Source: an uncultured Bacilli bacterium
GTDB lineage: Bacteria; Bacillota_I; Bacilli_A; RF39; UBA660
Direction: 5' to 3'
Length of the DNA stretch: 14,811 nt
Assembly (NCBI GenBank): GCA_934129945.1
Contig: CAKOXC010000017.1
Span: 1 to 14,811 of the forward strand
The position numbers and the translations under genes are program-made. A model generated the notes under the pieces. It did not search any database and was not told the origin of the DNA. It saw only the letters and a list, made by a program, of their open reading frames with translations. Shown here piece by piece: positions 8,769-14,811 of this stretch; the first letter of the stretch is position 1, and each line of letters begins with the position of its first letter.

Positions 8769-9761
8769 ATGGGATTATTTGATAAATTAAAAAGTATAGT
8801 TTCTAAAAAAGAAGAAATAAAAGATACTACTGAAGAAAAAATAATTGAAACTTATGATAAAGGTCTTGAAAAAACAAGAAAAGAATTTGTTTCAAAATTA
8901 TCTGTTTTAGGGCATAAATATACAAAGGTAAATGATGAATACTTTGAAGAGTTAGAAGATTTACTTATTATGGCTGATATAGGTGTTAAAACAGTAATGG
9001 ATTTTATTGATCGATTAAAAAATCGAGTAAAAAAAGAAAATATTACTGATACAGAATATTTAAAAGAAGTAATTGTTGATGAACTTTTTATTATATATGT
9101 TAATGGTGAAAGTTTAAGTGATAAAATAAATATTCAAAATGATGGACCTACTGTTATTCTAATGGTTGGAGTAAATGGTGTAGGAAAGACTACTACTATT
9201 GCAAAACTTGCATATAAATATAAAAAAATGGGTAAAAAAGTTGCTATGATAGCGGCTGATACCTTTAGAGCAGGGGCTGTAAAACAACTTGAAGATTGGG
9301 CTCTAAAAACAAATTCAATATTTTATGGTAAACAAGATACAGATCCAGCAGGTGTTATCTATGATGGTCTTGATAAAGCTGTAAAAGAAAATGCTGATAT
9401 TGTATTAATTGATACGGCTGGAAGACTTCAAAATAAAGTTAATTTAATGAAAGAATTAGAAAAAATAAACAAAGTAATTGGAAAATTTATTCCAAATGCT
9501 CCACATGAAACTTTATTAGTAATTGATGCAACTACAGGGCAAAATGGTATTTTACAAGCTAAAGCATTTAAAGAAATTACTAATATTACTGGTATAGTAT
9601 TAACAAAACTTGATGGAACAGCAAAAGGTGGGATAGTTCTTGCTATTAAAGAAGAAGTTAATTTACCAGTCAAATTCATTGGGCTAGGTGAAAGCATGGA
9701 AGACTTACAAACATTTGATATAGAAAATTATATTTATGGTTTATTTAAGGATATGGTTTAA
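8769..9761 (+). CDS. ftsY: Signal recognition particle receptor FtsY
   Basis: SRP-family GTPase that docks ribosome-SRP complexes at the membrane for co-translational insertion. The NG domain is complete: four-helix N domain (about 35-110), G1 GVNGVGKT (134-141), DTFRAGA (164-170), DTAGR (215-219), TKLDGTAKGG (279-288) and GLGE (305-308). The acidic A domain is short (about 30 residues), as in other Gram-positive FtsY proteins, and MGLFDKLK may act as a membrane-touching helix. A full AAGGAGG lies seven bases before the ATG. It is cotranscribed with the preceding prepilin gene and overlaps ylxM by one base (TAATG). Confidence 0.97.
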   Translation: MGLFDKLKSIVSKKEEIKDTTEEKIIETYDKGLEKTRKEFVSKLSVLGHKYTKVNDEYFEELEDLLIMADIGVKTVMDFIDRLKNRVKKENITDTEYLKEVIVDELFIIYVNGESLSDKINIQNDGPTVILMVGVNGVGKTTTIAKLAYKYKKMGKKVAMIAADTFRAGAVKQLEDWALKTNSIFYGKQDTDPAGVIYDGLDKAVKENADIVLIDTAGRLQNKVNLMKELEKINKVIGKFIPNAPHETLLVIDATTGQNGILQAKAFKEITNITGIVLTKLDGTAKGGIVLAIKEEVNLPVKFIGLGESMEDLQTFDIENYIYGLFKDMV

Positions 9762-10057
9762 TGAAAAAACTAGAACATTATACAAAATTATTTGATATTT
9801 ATAAAAACATTTTAAAAGAAGAAGAAAAAGAAATATTTTCTGATTATTACGAAGAAGATTTATCAATGCAAGAAATAGCTGATAATTATGAAATTTCTAA
9901 AAGTGCTGTTGGTAAAAAAATAAAAAATATTGAAAATAAATTAGATAATTATGAATCTTCTTTAAATATTTCTAAAAATTATGAAATACTAAATAATATA
10001 CTTTTAGAAAATGATATTAATAAAATAAAAGAAAAAATAAGTATAATTTTAAAATAA
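9761..10057 (+). CDS. ylxM: YlxM/p13-family SRP-associated HTH protein
   Basis: A 98-residue protein with the sigma-like helix-turn-helix of the UPF0122 family: YYEEDLSMQEIADNYEISKSAVGKKIKNIE (about 28-57). YlxM binds the SRP/Ffh system in streptococci and is normally encoded with ffh and ftsY. Here its ATG overlaps the ftsY stop, which supports the call. The usual next gene, ffh, is absent; a strong terminator follows instead. The assignment rests on both the HTH pattern and the context. Confidence 0.88.
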   Translation: MKKLEHYTKLFDIYKNILKEEEKEIFSDYYEEDLSMQEIADNYEISKSAVGKKIKNIENKLDNYESSLNISKNYEILNNILLENDINKIKEKISIILK

Positions 10058-10068
10058 ATGCTTAAAAT

Positions 10069-10107
10069 AAAAAAAGGAAGCGTGTTGATTTAGCTTCCTT
10101 TTTTTAT
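10069..10107 (+). terminator. Strong intrinsic terminator after ylxM
   Basis: A 13-bp perfect stem (10069-10081 with 10093-10105; core GGAAGC/GCTTCC) with an 11-base loop; its right arm ends in seven T. It ends the prepilin-ftsY-ylxM operon. Confidence 0.92.
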
Positions 10108-10149
10108 AAAAACTATTGCTATATAACTAATTTTATAGTATCATTTATA

Positions 10150-10155
10150 TATACT
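10150..10155 (+). promoter_or_regulatory. Possible -10 of the 10172 gene
   Basis: TATACT lies 17 bases before the start of the 10172 gene. No convincing -35 is found 16-18 bases upstream. The strong terminator before it means the gene needs a promoter of its own in this 65-base gap. Confidence 0.35.
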
Positions 10156-10171
10156 ATGGTAGGTGTAATGA

Positions 10172-10531
10172 ATGAAAGATAATAAATTAGTTTTAAAATA
10201 TTGTCCTAATTTTTATAAAATAATGAATATGGATTTCCAAGAAGGAGATAATATTAGTACTAAATTAGTAGATATTTATGAAGATTTTATTTTTAAAGCA
10301 GATTTAACTAAAGAAGAAAATATAAAGCTAGTGAAAGATATAGATCATGTTTTAAATTCATATATTGAAGATTATGCTTTTAGAAAAGAAGTAAAGAGTA
10401 AGTTATTTACAATTAGAATTAAAAAGACAGGAAAAGATATTTTAACTTTAATAGTTGAAGCAATCATTGGATTATTTGATAAATATATTGAAGAAACAAC
10501 AAGAAAAATATATATAGCAAGATGGATTTAA
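10172..10531 (+). CDS. Small uncharacterised protein
   Basis: A 119-residue protein I do not recognise. It is predicted soluble, with no signal peptide or clear membrane span. It appears mostly helical and charged, with a hydrophobic stretch at LTLIVEAIIGLF (about 92-103) that looks amphipathic. A single Cys is at 11. The start is supported by AGGTG; the ATG at 10168 is out of frame and stops after four codons. It stands alone between two terminators, so context gives no function. Being an intact frame with an RBS and its own terminator, it is probably a real gene. Confidence 0.75.
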   Translation: MKDNKLVLKYCPNFYKIMNMDFQEGDNISTKLVDIYEDFIFKADLTKEENIKLVKDIDHVLNSYIEDYAFRKEVKSKLFTIRIKKTGKDILTLIVEAIIGLFDKYIEETTRKIYIARWI

Positions 10532-10558
10532 AGTGCACAAAAGTGTACTTTTTCTTTA
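10531..10558 (+). terminator. Intrinsic terminator of the 10172 gene
   Basis: An 8-bp stem with one G-U pair (10531-10538 with 10543-10550), AAAA loop and following T-rich tract. It starts on the last base of the stop codon. Confidence 0.8.
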
Positions 10559-10599
10559 CGAAATTTTAAGAAAAACTACTATCAATTTATAAACTTTTG

Positions 10600-10608
10600 T
10601 GATATCAT
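10600..10608 (+). promoter_or_regulatory. Extended -10 promoter of the Cys-repeat protein gene
   Basis: TG, one base, then TATCAT (10603-10608) form an extended -10, with a weak -35. The local string TGTGATAT is shared with the prepilin promoter at 8398-8405. Confidence 0.5.
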
Positions 10609-10634
10609 TTTCTTAATGATAGGAGAGTATATTT

Positions 10635-11909
10635 ATGAAGAAAAAAATTATTGTAGTATTAATTTGTGTGCTATGTGTGTTTACAGGGGTTAAAAGCGTG
10701 AATGCTGAAACATTAATTCAAAATTATTATGAAACAGTAAATCCAACTTGTCAAATAAGTGCAGATTCTAAAAAATATGTTTGTGAATTTAAAATAAAAG
10801 CACTTAAAGATTTTTATAAAGAAGAATTAGTTTTAGGATTTATTAATTTAAAATCGGTAGGTTTTAATGAAGGAAATCTTGTAGAGGCAGGATCTGGGTT
10901 TCAAACCACAAAAATTGATTATAGTGCTGATACAATTACTTTAAAAAATACCAAAACATTTGTAGCATCAACAGTATATACTGTTGCGACAGTTGCTTTT
11001 GACTATGATATAAATGGTGAAAAATGTAATGTTTCATATTATATTCAAGATTTTGATGTTATAACTTGTGGTACAGATAGCGAAGGAAATTACTATGATA
11101 ATAATGGTAAAAAGGTAACTAAAAATGAAATGTTAAAAAGTTGTTATAATGCAAAATGCAAAAAGTTATCATTTAAAATCCAAGGAAACATAGAAGATGT
11201 ATTCTTTGGAATAAATGGTGATGTTGTAACTGAAGAAGAATATAATAATCAATGTGGTTCAAAAACTATTTGTGAAATAAAAGATGGAAAATACTATAAT
11301 AAAAATGGCAATGAAACAACACAAGAAGAATATGTTAACCAATGCGAAATGCCATGTTCTAAATTAGATGATGGTACTTTTGTTGGAATCAATGGTACAA
11401 TAGTTTCAGAAGAAGAATATAATAATCAATGTGCAAAGAAGACATGTGAAATATCTTATGGAAAATATTATGATAAAGATGGTAATGAAACAACAAAAGA
11501 AGAGTATATTAAACAATGTAAAAAAACTTGTAGTGTAACTCAAGATGGTGAATATGTTGGAAAAGAAGGTACTTTAGTTAGTAAAGAAGAATATGAAAAA
11601 CAATGTACTATTACTGAAGTTGTAGTTCCAAAATGTAAAGAAGAAAATGGAACATATTATGATAAAGATGGAAATGTTACAACAAAAGAAAACTATGAAT
11701 TAACTTGTAAAGTTCATAAATGTGAAGTAATAAATGATAATTATTTTAATGACAAAGGAAATAAAGTAACAAAAGAAGAATATGATAAAGTTTGTACTAA
11801 TCCAGGTACTGGTATAAATTTACCATACTTTTATATAGCTGGTGGAATACTTGCAGCAGGATTAATATTTATTTATAGTAAAAAATATAAAAAGTTAAAT
11901 AGAATTTAA
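10635..11909 (+). CDS. Secreted cell-surface protein with eight Cys-bounded repeats and C-terminal anchor
   Basis: A 424-residue protein. Residues 1-24 are a Sec signal peptide (KKK, then a hydrophobic core, cleavage after VNA). Residues about 25-144 form a beta-rich domain with a few cysteines, possibly cohesin- or Ig-like. Residues 145-387 hold eight repeats of about 25-35 residues, each ending in C after the pattern Y-Y-D-K-D-G-N-x-T-T-K-E-E-Y. Two types alternate: YYDxxG and (F/Y)VGxxG. The end has NPGTG (389-393), a hydrophobic span and the basic tail KKYKKLNRI. This resembles a sortase signal with N for L, or at least a membrane anchor. AGGAGAG precedes the ATG. The gene has its own promoter and terminator. 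Function is unknown; an adhesin or stalk-like display protein is plausible. Confidence 0.82.
   Translation: MKKKIIVVLICVLCVFTGVKSVNAETLIQNYYETVNPTCQISADSKKYVCEFKIKALKDFYKEELVLGFINLKSVGFNEGNLVEAGSGFQTTKIDYSADTITLKNTKTFVASTVYTVATVAFDYDINGEKCNVSYYIQDFDVITCGTDSEGNYYDNNGKKVTKNEMLKSCYNAKCKKLSFKIQGNIEDVFFGINGDVVTEEEYNNQCGSKTICEIKDGKYYNKNGNETTQEEYVNQCEMPCSKLDDGTFVGINGTIVSEEEYNNQCAKKTCEISYGKYYDKDGNETTKEEYIKQCKKTCSVTQDGEYVGKEGTLVSKEEYEKQCTITEVVVPKCKEENGTYYDKDGNVTTKENYELTCKVHKCEVINDNYFNDKGNKVTKEEYDKVCTNPGTGINLPYFYIAGGILAAGLIFIYSKKYKKLNRI
11067..11795 (+). repeat. Eight degenerate tandem coding repeats, alternating A/B types
   Basis: Protein-level repeats bounded by Cys145 and Cys387. The order by key motif is NYYDNNG, VFFGING, KYYNKNG, TFVGING, KYYDKDG, EYVGKEG, TYYDKDG, NYFNDKG, i.e. 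ABABABAA. Many units share EEYNNQC or EEY-x-x-x-C ends. The DNA has diverged, so the array is not a recent exact duplication. Confidence 0.85.
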
Positions 11910-11940
11910 ATTGGTTAATAGCCAATTTTTTTCTTTTTTT
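11908..11940 (+). terminator. Intrinsic terminator of the Cys-repeat protein gene
   Basis: A 7-bp stem AAATTGG/CCAATTT (11908-11914 with 11922-11928) with a 7-base loop, followed by a long T-rich tract. Confidence 0.85.
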
Positions 11941-11954
11941 AAAATAATTGTAAA

Positions 11955-11983
11955 TTGACTTATTTTGATTTAAATTATATACT
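11955..11983 (+). promoter_or_regulatory. Promoter of the 12013 gene
   Basis: TTGACT (11955-11960), 17-base spacer, TATACT (11978-11983): a near-consensus housekeeping promoter. The leader is about 22 bases and carries AGGATGAT as ribosome binding site. Confidence 0.85.
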
Positions 11984-12012
11984 TGTAAATATAATATAAG
12001 GATGATAAATAA

Positions 12013-13263
12013 ATGGAAAAGAAATATAAAATAATATTAATAATAATATTTACAATAATTCTATCAATAGCTGTTATTGGTACAGGGTATTTTTTATATA
12101 AAAATAATCTAAAAAAGAATAGTGCTGAAGTTTTAATTGATGAAAATTTATCAATAAATTATTTAAATGGAAGAAAATTTGAATTTAATGATAAAGAAAA
12201 AGAAATAAATTTTTCTGTAATAAATGATTCAGAAGAAGAAAGCATGTATCATATTATTTTAAATAATGTAAATATAACTGGAAAAAACGTAAGTTACAAA
12301 TTGCTAGAAAATGAAAGTGTTAAAGTTGGAACTACTGAGTTAACAGAAAGTACATATTCTACTATTTCTAGTTTTATAAGTATAAAAGGAAATGAGAATA
12401 AAAGTTATAAATTAGTATTAAGTAATCCTGAATCAGCTAAAATTAGTTTTACTTTAAGTGTGGAAAAAGCATCAAAAGAAGATCCTAATTTTTCCCAAAT
12501 AATTTTAAATAATAATTCGATTAATAAAGAAACAAAAACAAAAGTTGGAGAGCAAGTAGCAGTTACTGATGAAGGATTAATAATGGATATTGATGATAAT
12601 GGTAATACTTTTTATTTTAGAGGAAATGTAGCAAATAATTATGTTGAATTTGCTGGAAAAATATGGCGTATTGTAAGAATTAATGGTGATGGTACTGTTA
12701 AAATTGTTTTAAATGACAACATTGATAAAACAAGTATTTATGATGATAAAACGACTGATAAATTAAGTTCTTTATCAAAAAAAAGCAATAATAAATTATA
12801 TAATTTATTGGATCAGTGGTATCAAAATAATTTAAAAGATTATGATGACTTAATATCAATATCTAAATATTGTGTAGATTTAACAAAAGAAAAGGAAAAT
12901 TTATCTAATTATAATAGAATAAATATTTCTAATAATCCAACATTTAATTGTCTTGGAAACACTTATAGCTCTAAAATTGGAACTTTATCAATCGATGAAG
13001 TTATCTATGCAGGTGCTTGTTTAAATGAATCCAATACTTATTATTATTTATATAATCCAAGTATAACAGATTCTTGGTGGACACAATCAGCATTTAAAGA
13101 TAGTGTAGAAGGATTATATTTTTATGAAATATCAGCAAATGGTGAAATCTTATTAAATTCTACTGGAGAAAGTACAAAAAGTGTTAAGCCCGTAATTAAT
13201 TTAAAAAAAGATGTTGAAGCTACAGGGGAAGGAACACAACAAAACCCTTATAAAATAAAATGA
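12013..13263 (+). CDS. Membrane-anchored extracellular protein with DUF6273-like C-terminal module
   Basis: A 416-residue protein. An uncleaved N-terminal anchor (about 6-29, preceded by KK) leads to a beta-rich region (about 35-155), a linker, and a C-terminal module of about 210 residues. The module begins VANNYVEFAGKIWRIVRINGDG (about 205-226). It contains WWTQSAF (355-361) and FYEISANGEI, and closes with KPVINLKKDVEATGEGTQQNP (about 393-413). This pattern (aGxxWRIIRINGDGT ... W(T/S)xS ... RPVINLK) recurs in surface proteins of gut Firmicutes; I match it from memory to DUF6273-type lectin-like modules. Two cysteine pairs may form disulfides. It ends in TGA, the only TGA stop among the complete genes here. 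Function is unknown; a role at the cell surface is inferred from topology. Confidence 0.8.
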   Translation: MEKKYKIILIIIFTIILSIAVIGTGYFLYKNNLKKNSAEVLIDENLSINYLNGRKFEFNDKEKEINFSVINDSEEESMYHIILNNVNITGKNVSYKLLENESVKVGTTELTESTYSTISSFISIKGNENKSYKLVLSNPESAKISFTLSVEKASKEDPNFSQIILNNNSINKETKTKVGEQVAVTDEGLIMDIDDNGNTFYFRGNVANNYVEFAGKIWRIVRINGDGTVKIVLNDNIDKTSIYDDKTTDKLSSLSKKSNNKLYNLLDQWYQNNLKDYDDLISISKYCVDLTKEKENLSNYNRINISNNPTFNCLGNTYSSKIGTLSIDEVIYAGACLNESNTYYYLYNPSITDSWWTQSAFKDSVEGLYFYEISANGEILLNSTGESTKSVKPVINLKKDVEATGEGTQQNPYKIK

Positions 13264-13265
13264 TT

Positions 13266-13303
13266 TTTATTTACATAATGCTTTACAAAAAAATGTAAAT
13301 AAA
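13266..13303 (+). repeat. Inverted repeat with two alternative pairings, not a classical terminator
   Basis: A perfect 11-bp stem (13266-13276 with 13293-13303) encloses 16 bases. Inside the loop, TTTACA (13282-13287) can instead pair with TGTAAA (13294-13299). No T tract follows on either strand. It lies just after the 12013 gene and before the next promoter. Confidence 0.6.
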
Positions 13304-13333
13304 TTAGAAACGTATTTAAAGTTAATAAAAATA

Positions 13334-13342
13334 TGTTAAAAT
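13334..13342 (+). promoter_or_regulatory. Extended -10 promoter of the 13362-14711 operon
   Basis: TG, one base, then TAAAAT (13337-13342) form an extended -10 just before AGGTGAT. No good -35 is visible. The leader would be only about 13 bases, as at the prepilin gene. Confidence 0.45.
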
Positions 13343-13361
13343 AATGATGTAGGTGATAAAA

Positions 13362-13847
13362 GTGAAAAGTATGTTTATAGATATATTGAATTTCTTAAAG
13401 TCTTTGACTTTAATTGATTATGTTCTGTATTTTGCTATTTTAATATTAATTATTTTAGTAGTTTCACTAATTTACTTATTAAAAACTACTGGTATTGACG
13501 AAGAAGATTTAAATGAAACAGATGATAATGAATTTGATATAAAAAATGCTATTGAACAGATTTCACAAGAACAACCTAAAAATATAGATTTAACAGAATA
13601 TGAAAAAGAACAAGAAGAAAAAGCTATAATTAGTTATGAAGAATTAGTAAATAGTATTAAAAGAAATAAAATAAATTATGAAACAGAAGATAATGATAAT
13701 GATGTTAGCATTAAAAAAATAGATTTAGATAACTTAATAAGTGATGAAGAAGACAAAAATGAGAACTATACATATAAAAATGTTACATTTGTTCATGAAG
13801 AAAAATATTTGCAAGAATTAAAACAATTGATAAAATTATTAGATTAA
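13362..13847 (+). CDS. Single-pass membrane protein with acidic cytoplasmic tail
   Basis: A 161-residue protein; no known family recognised. A strong membrane helix is at about residues 18-40 (IDYVLYFAILILIILVVSLI), followed by a very acidic low-complexity region (TGIDEEDLNETDDNE) and a helical, charged C-terminus ending KYLQELKQLIKLLD. The GTG at 13362 is taken as start: the upstream in-frame GTG at 13353 is part of the AGGTGAT ribosome binding site, which then lies four bases from 13362. It is first in a three-gene operon with the lipoprotein (11-base gap) and its paralogue. Similar proteins with a short N-terminal anchor and an acidic tail are common hypotheticals in this kind of genome; the function is unknown. 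Confidence 0.75.
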   Translation: MKSMFIDILNFLKSLTLIDYVLYFAILILIILVVSLIYLLKTTGIDEEDLNETDDNEFDIKNAIEQISQEQPKNIDLTEYEKEQEEKAIISYEELVNSIKRNKINYETEDNDNDVSIKKIDLDNLISDEEDKNENYTYKNVTFVHEEKYLQELKQLIKLLD

Positions 13848-13858
13848 AAGGTGATTAT

Positions 13859-14263
13859 ATGAAAAGAAGAATATTATTATTAAGTTTGCTTTTAATTATA
13901 GTTACTGGTTGTGCTAAAAAAGAAAAAATTAATAAAAAAGAAACTATAAAAGAACAACCAGTGGTTGTAACCAAATTAGAAAATAAATCAGTAAATAATT
14001 TAGAAATTAAAAATGCTAATATAAAAACATCTGATGGAATATCAGTGTTTACTGCAGATGTAACTAATAAAAGCAAAGAAGATATAGATATTGATAGTAT
14101 TAAAATAACTTTAAAAGATAAAAATAATAAAGAATTAACTGTTTTGACAGGATATATAGGTGGAACAATAAAAAGTAATGAGACTAAACAAATTGTTAGT
14201 AATTCAGACTTTACACTCAAAAATGTTAAAACAGTAGAATATGAAATAGAAAGGATTAATTAG
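13859..14263 (+). CDS. Lipoprotein with FxLYD-like beta domain
   Basis: A 134-residue protein with a lipoprotein signal (KRR, hydrophobic core, lipobox IVTGC, Cys18), so it should be acylated and held on the outer face of the membrane. After a Lys-rich linker, residues about 48-132 form one beta-sandwich-like domain: LEIKNANIKTSDGISVFTADVTN, then KITLKDKN, then GGTIKSNETKQI and VEYEI. The alternating pattern resembles FxLYD/DUF5067-type extracellular domains, but this is by eye. AGGTGAT lies three bases before the ATG. The downstream gene is a paralogue of the domain with a different anchor. Confidence 0.8.
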   Translation: MKRRILLLSLLLIIVTGCAKKEKINKKETIKEQPVVVTKLENKSVNNLEIKNANIKTSDGISVFTADVTNKSKEDIDIDSIKITLKDKNNKELTVLTGYIGGTIKSNETKQIVSNSDFTLKNVKTVEYEIERIN

Positions 14264-14264
14264 T

Positions 14265-14711
14265 ATGAAAAATATTAAAATTGACACAAAAAAAATCATA
14301 ATAGCAGTTATAGCTGTTTTACTAGTATTGGTACCTATAATTAGTGCAGTGGTTATTAAAAATAATAAGAAAGAAAATAATAATAAAACAACAGAAAAGA
14401 GAACAGAAAATAAAAATTCTAATGTTATTTCAAATCAAGAAATAGAAGGTTTTAAAATATCTGATGTAAAAGTAGAAATTATTAATGGTTTAACAACATT
14501 TACTGCAAAAGCTACTAATGTTACTAGTGAAGTTAAACATTTATCAGGATTTAATATTTACTTTACAGAAAAATCTGATGGAGATATGGGTATGGTTACT
14601 GTTTATATCAATGGTGATATTAATCCAAATGAATCAGTTGATTTAATAAATTATTCAGATTTAGATCTTACTAAAGCTACTAATATTAAATATGAATTGA
14701 TTCAAGAATAA
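14265..14711 (+). CDS. Membrane-anchored paralogue of the upstream lipoprotein
   Basis: A 148-residue protein: a basic N-terminus, a membrane anchor (about 11-30), a Lys/Asn-rich linker and a beta domain (about 60-147). The domain aligns along its length with the preceding lipoprotein: ISDVKVEIINGLTTFTAKATN versus IKNANIKTSDGISVFTADVTN, then GDINPNESVDL versus GTIKSNETKQI, and NIKYELI versus TVEYEI. The ATG is one base after the lipoprotein stop, with AAAGGA upstream inside that gene, so the two are translated together. Shared domain but different anchoring suggests tandem duplication followed by change of the N-terminus. Function unknown. Confidence 0.78.
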   Translation: MKNIKIDTKKIIIAVIAVLLVLVPIISAVVIKNNKKENNNKTTEKRTENKNSNVISNQEIEGFKISDVKVEIINGLTTFTAKATNVTSEVKHLSGFNIYFTEKSDGDMGMVTVYINGDINPNESVDLINYSDLDLTKATNIKYELIQE

Positions 14712-14734
14712 GCAATATTTTTATAAGTTTCAGA

Positions 14735-14760
14735 AGTACACGAAAGTGTGCTCTTTTTTT
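14735..14760 (+). terminator. Intrinsic terminator of the 13362-14711 operon
   Basis: A 7-bp stem with one G-U pair (14735-14741 with 14746-14752) capped by a GAAA tetraloop, followed by C and seven T. Confidence 0.9.
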
Positions 14761-14787
14761 GACATAAGTAAGTTGTTGGTGTAAAAT
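14759..14787 (+). promoter_or_regulatory. Consensus promoter at the right edge
   Basis: A perfect TTGACA (14759-14764), 17-base spacer, TAAAAT (14782-14787). The -35 starts within the T tract of the previous terminator. Confidence 0.8.
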
Positions 14788-14806
14788 AAATACAAGAGAG
14801 TATAAT

Positions 14807-14811
14807 ATGGA
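14807..14811 (+). CDS. Possible start of the next gene (first codon only)
   Basis: ATG at 14807, preceded by AAGAGAG at a normal distance and by a consensus promoter 20 bases upstream. Only five bases are visible, so nothing can be said of the product. Confidence 0.35.

Noticed and set aside
11067..11795. CRISPR-like or satellite DNA array
   Set aside because: The periodicity is at the protein level with diverged DNA and no unique spacers.
13855..14220. 121-codon minus-strand frame with hydrophobic stretches
   Set aside because: It is antisense to the lipoprotein, whose lipobox, RBS and paralogy show the plus strand is coding.
1..14811. DGR reverse transcriptase, avd or template repeat inside the window
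   Set aside because: No reverse-transcriptase motifs in any long frame, and no second copy of the 880-1034 region was found by eye on either strand.
1..14811. Mycoplasma-type genetic code (TGA as Trp)
   Set aside because: Long genes use TGG for Trp and have no in-frame TGA; the 12013 gene ends at TGA right after its expected module end.

Overview
The window comes from an extremely A+T-rich, Gram-positive-type bacterium. It has SD-led genes, a lipoprotein with a lipobox, a Gram-positive-type C-terminal anchor, RNase J, AddAB and FtsY/YlxM. The gene set and surface-protein styles resemble uncultured gut Bacilli/Erysipelotrichia-like or RF39-like lineages; that placement is an inference. All long reading frames fit the standard bacterial code. 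No rRNA, tRNA, CRISPR array, insertion sequence or integrase was seen.

Region 1 (1-1075): the 3' part of a secreted-type protein with a C-terminal FGE/C-type-lectin-like fold. Its last ~150 bases are far richer in G+C than the rest of the gene. They encode the RGG...SFRL block typical of variable proteins of diversity-generating retroelements (DGRs). This is the most interesting signal in the window. No reverse transcriptase or template repeat lies in the window, so the rest of such a system would have to be elsewhere.

Region 2 (1078-8389, minus strand): core genome maintenance. rnj (RNase J) has its own near-consensus promoter and terminator. Downstream are addB and addA, overlapping by 8 bases, which encode a compact AddAB double-strand-break repair helicase-nuclease. 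The rnj promoter lies back to back with a plus-strand promoter.

Region 3 (8378-10105, plus): a type IV prepilin-like gene, ftsY (SRP receptor) and ylxM (SRP-associated HTH protein) form one tight operon ending in a strong terminator. The usual partner ffh does not follow.

Region 4 (10150-14811, plus): an envelope-protein region. It holds a small unknown protein; a secreted protein with eight Cys-bounded repeats and an NPGTG-type C-terminal anchor; and a membrane-anchored protein with a C-terminal module of the kind common in gut Firmicutes surface proteins. A three-gene operon follows: a single-pass membrane protein, a lipoprotein and its membrane-anchored paralogue. The window ends at a consensus promoter and the first codon of another likely gene.

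Most plus-strand genes carry either AGGAG or the 3' half of the Shine-Dalgarno (GGTGAT, placed only 3-4 bases from the start). This decides several starts (addA, the prepilin and the 13362 gene).
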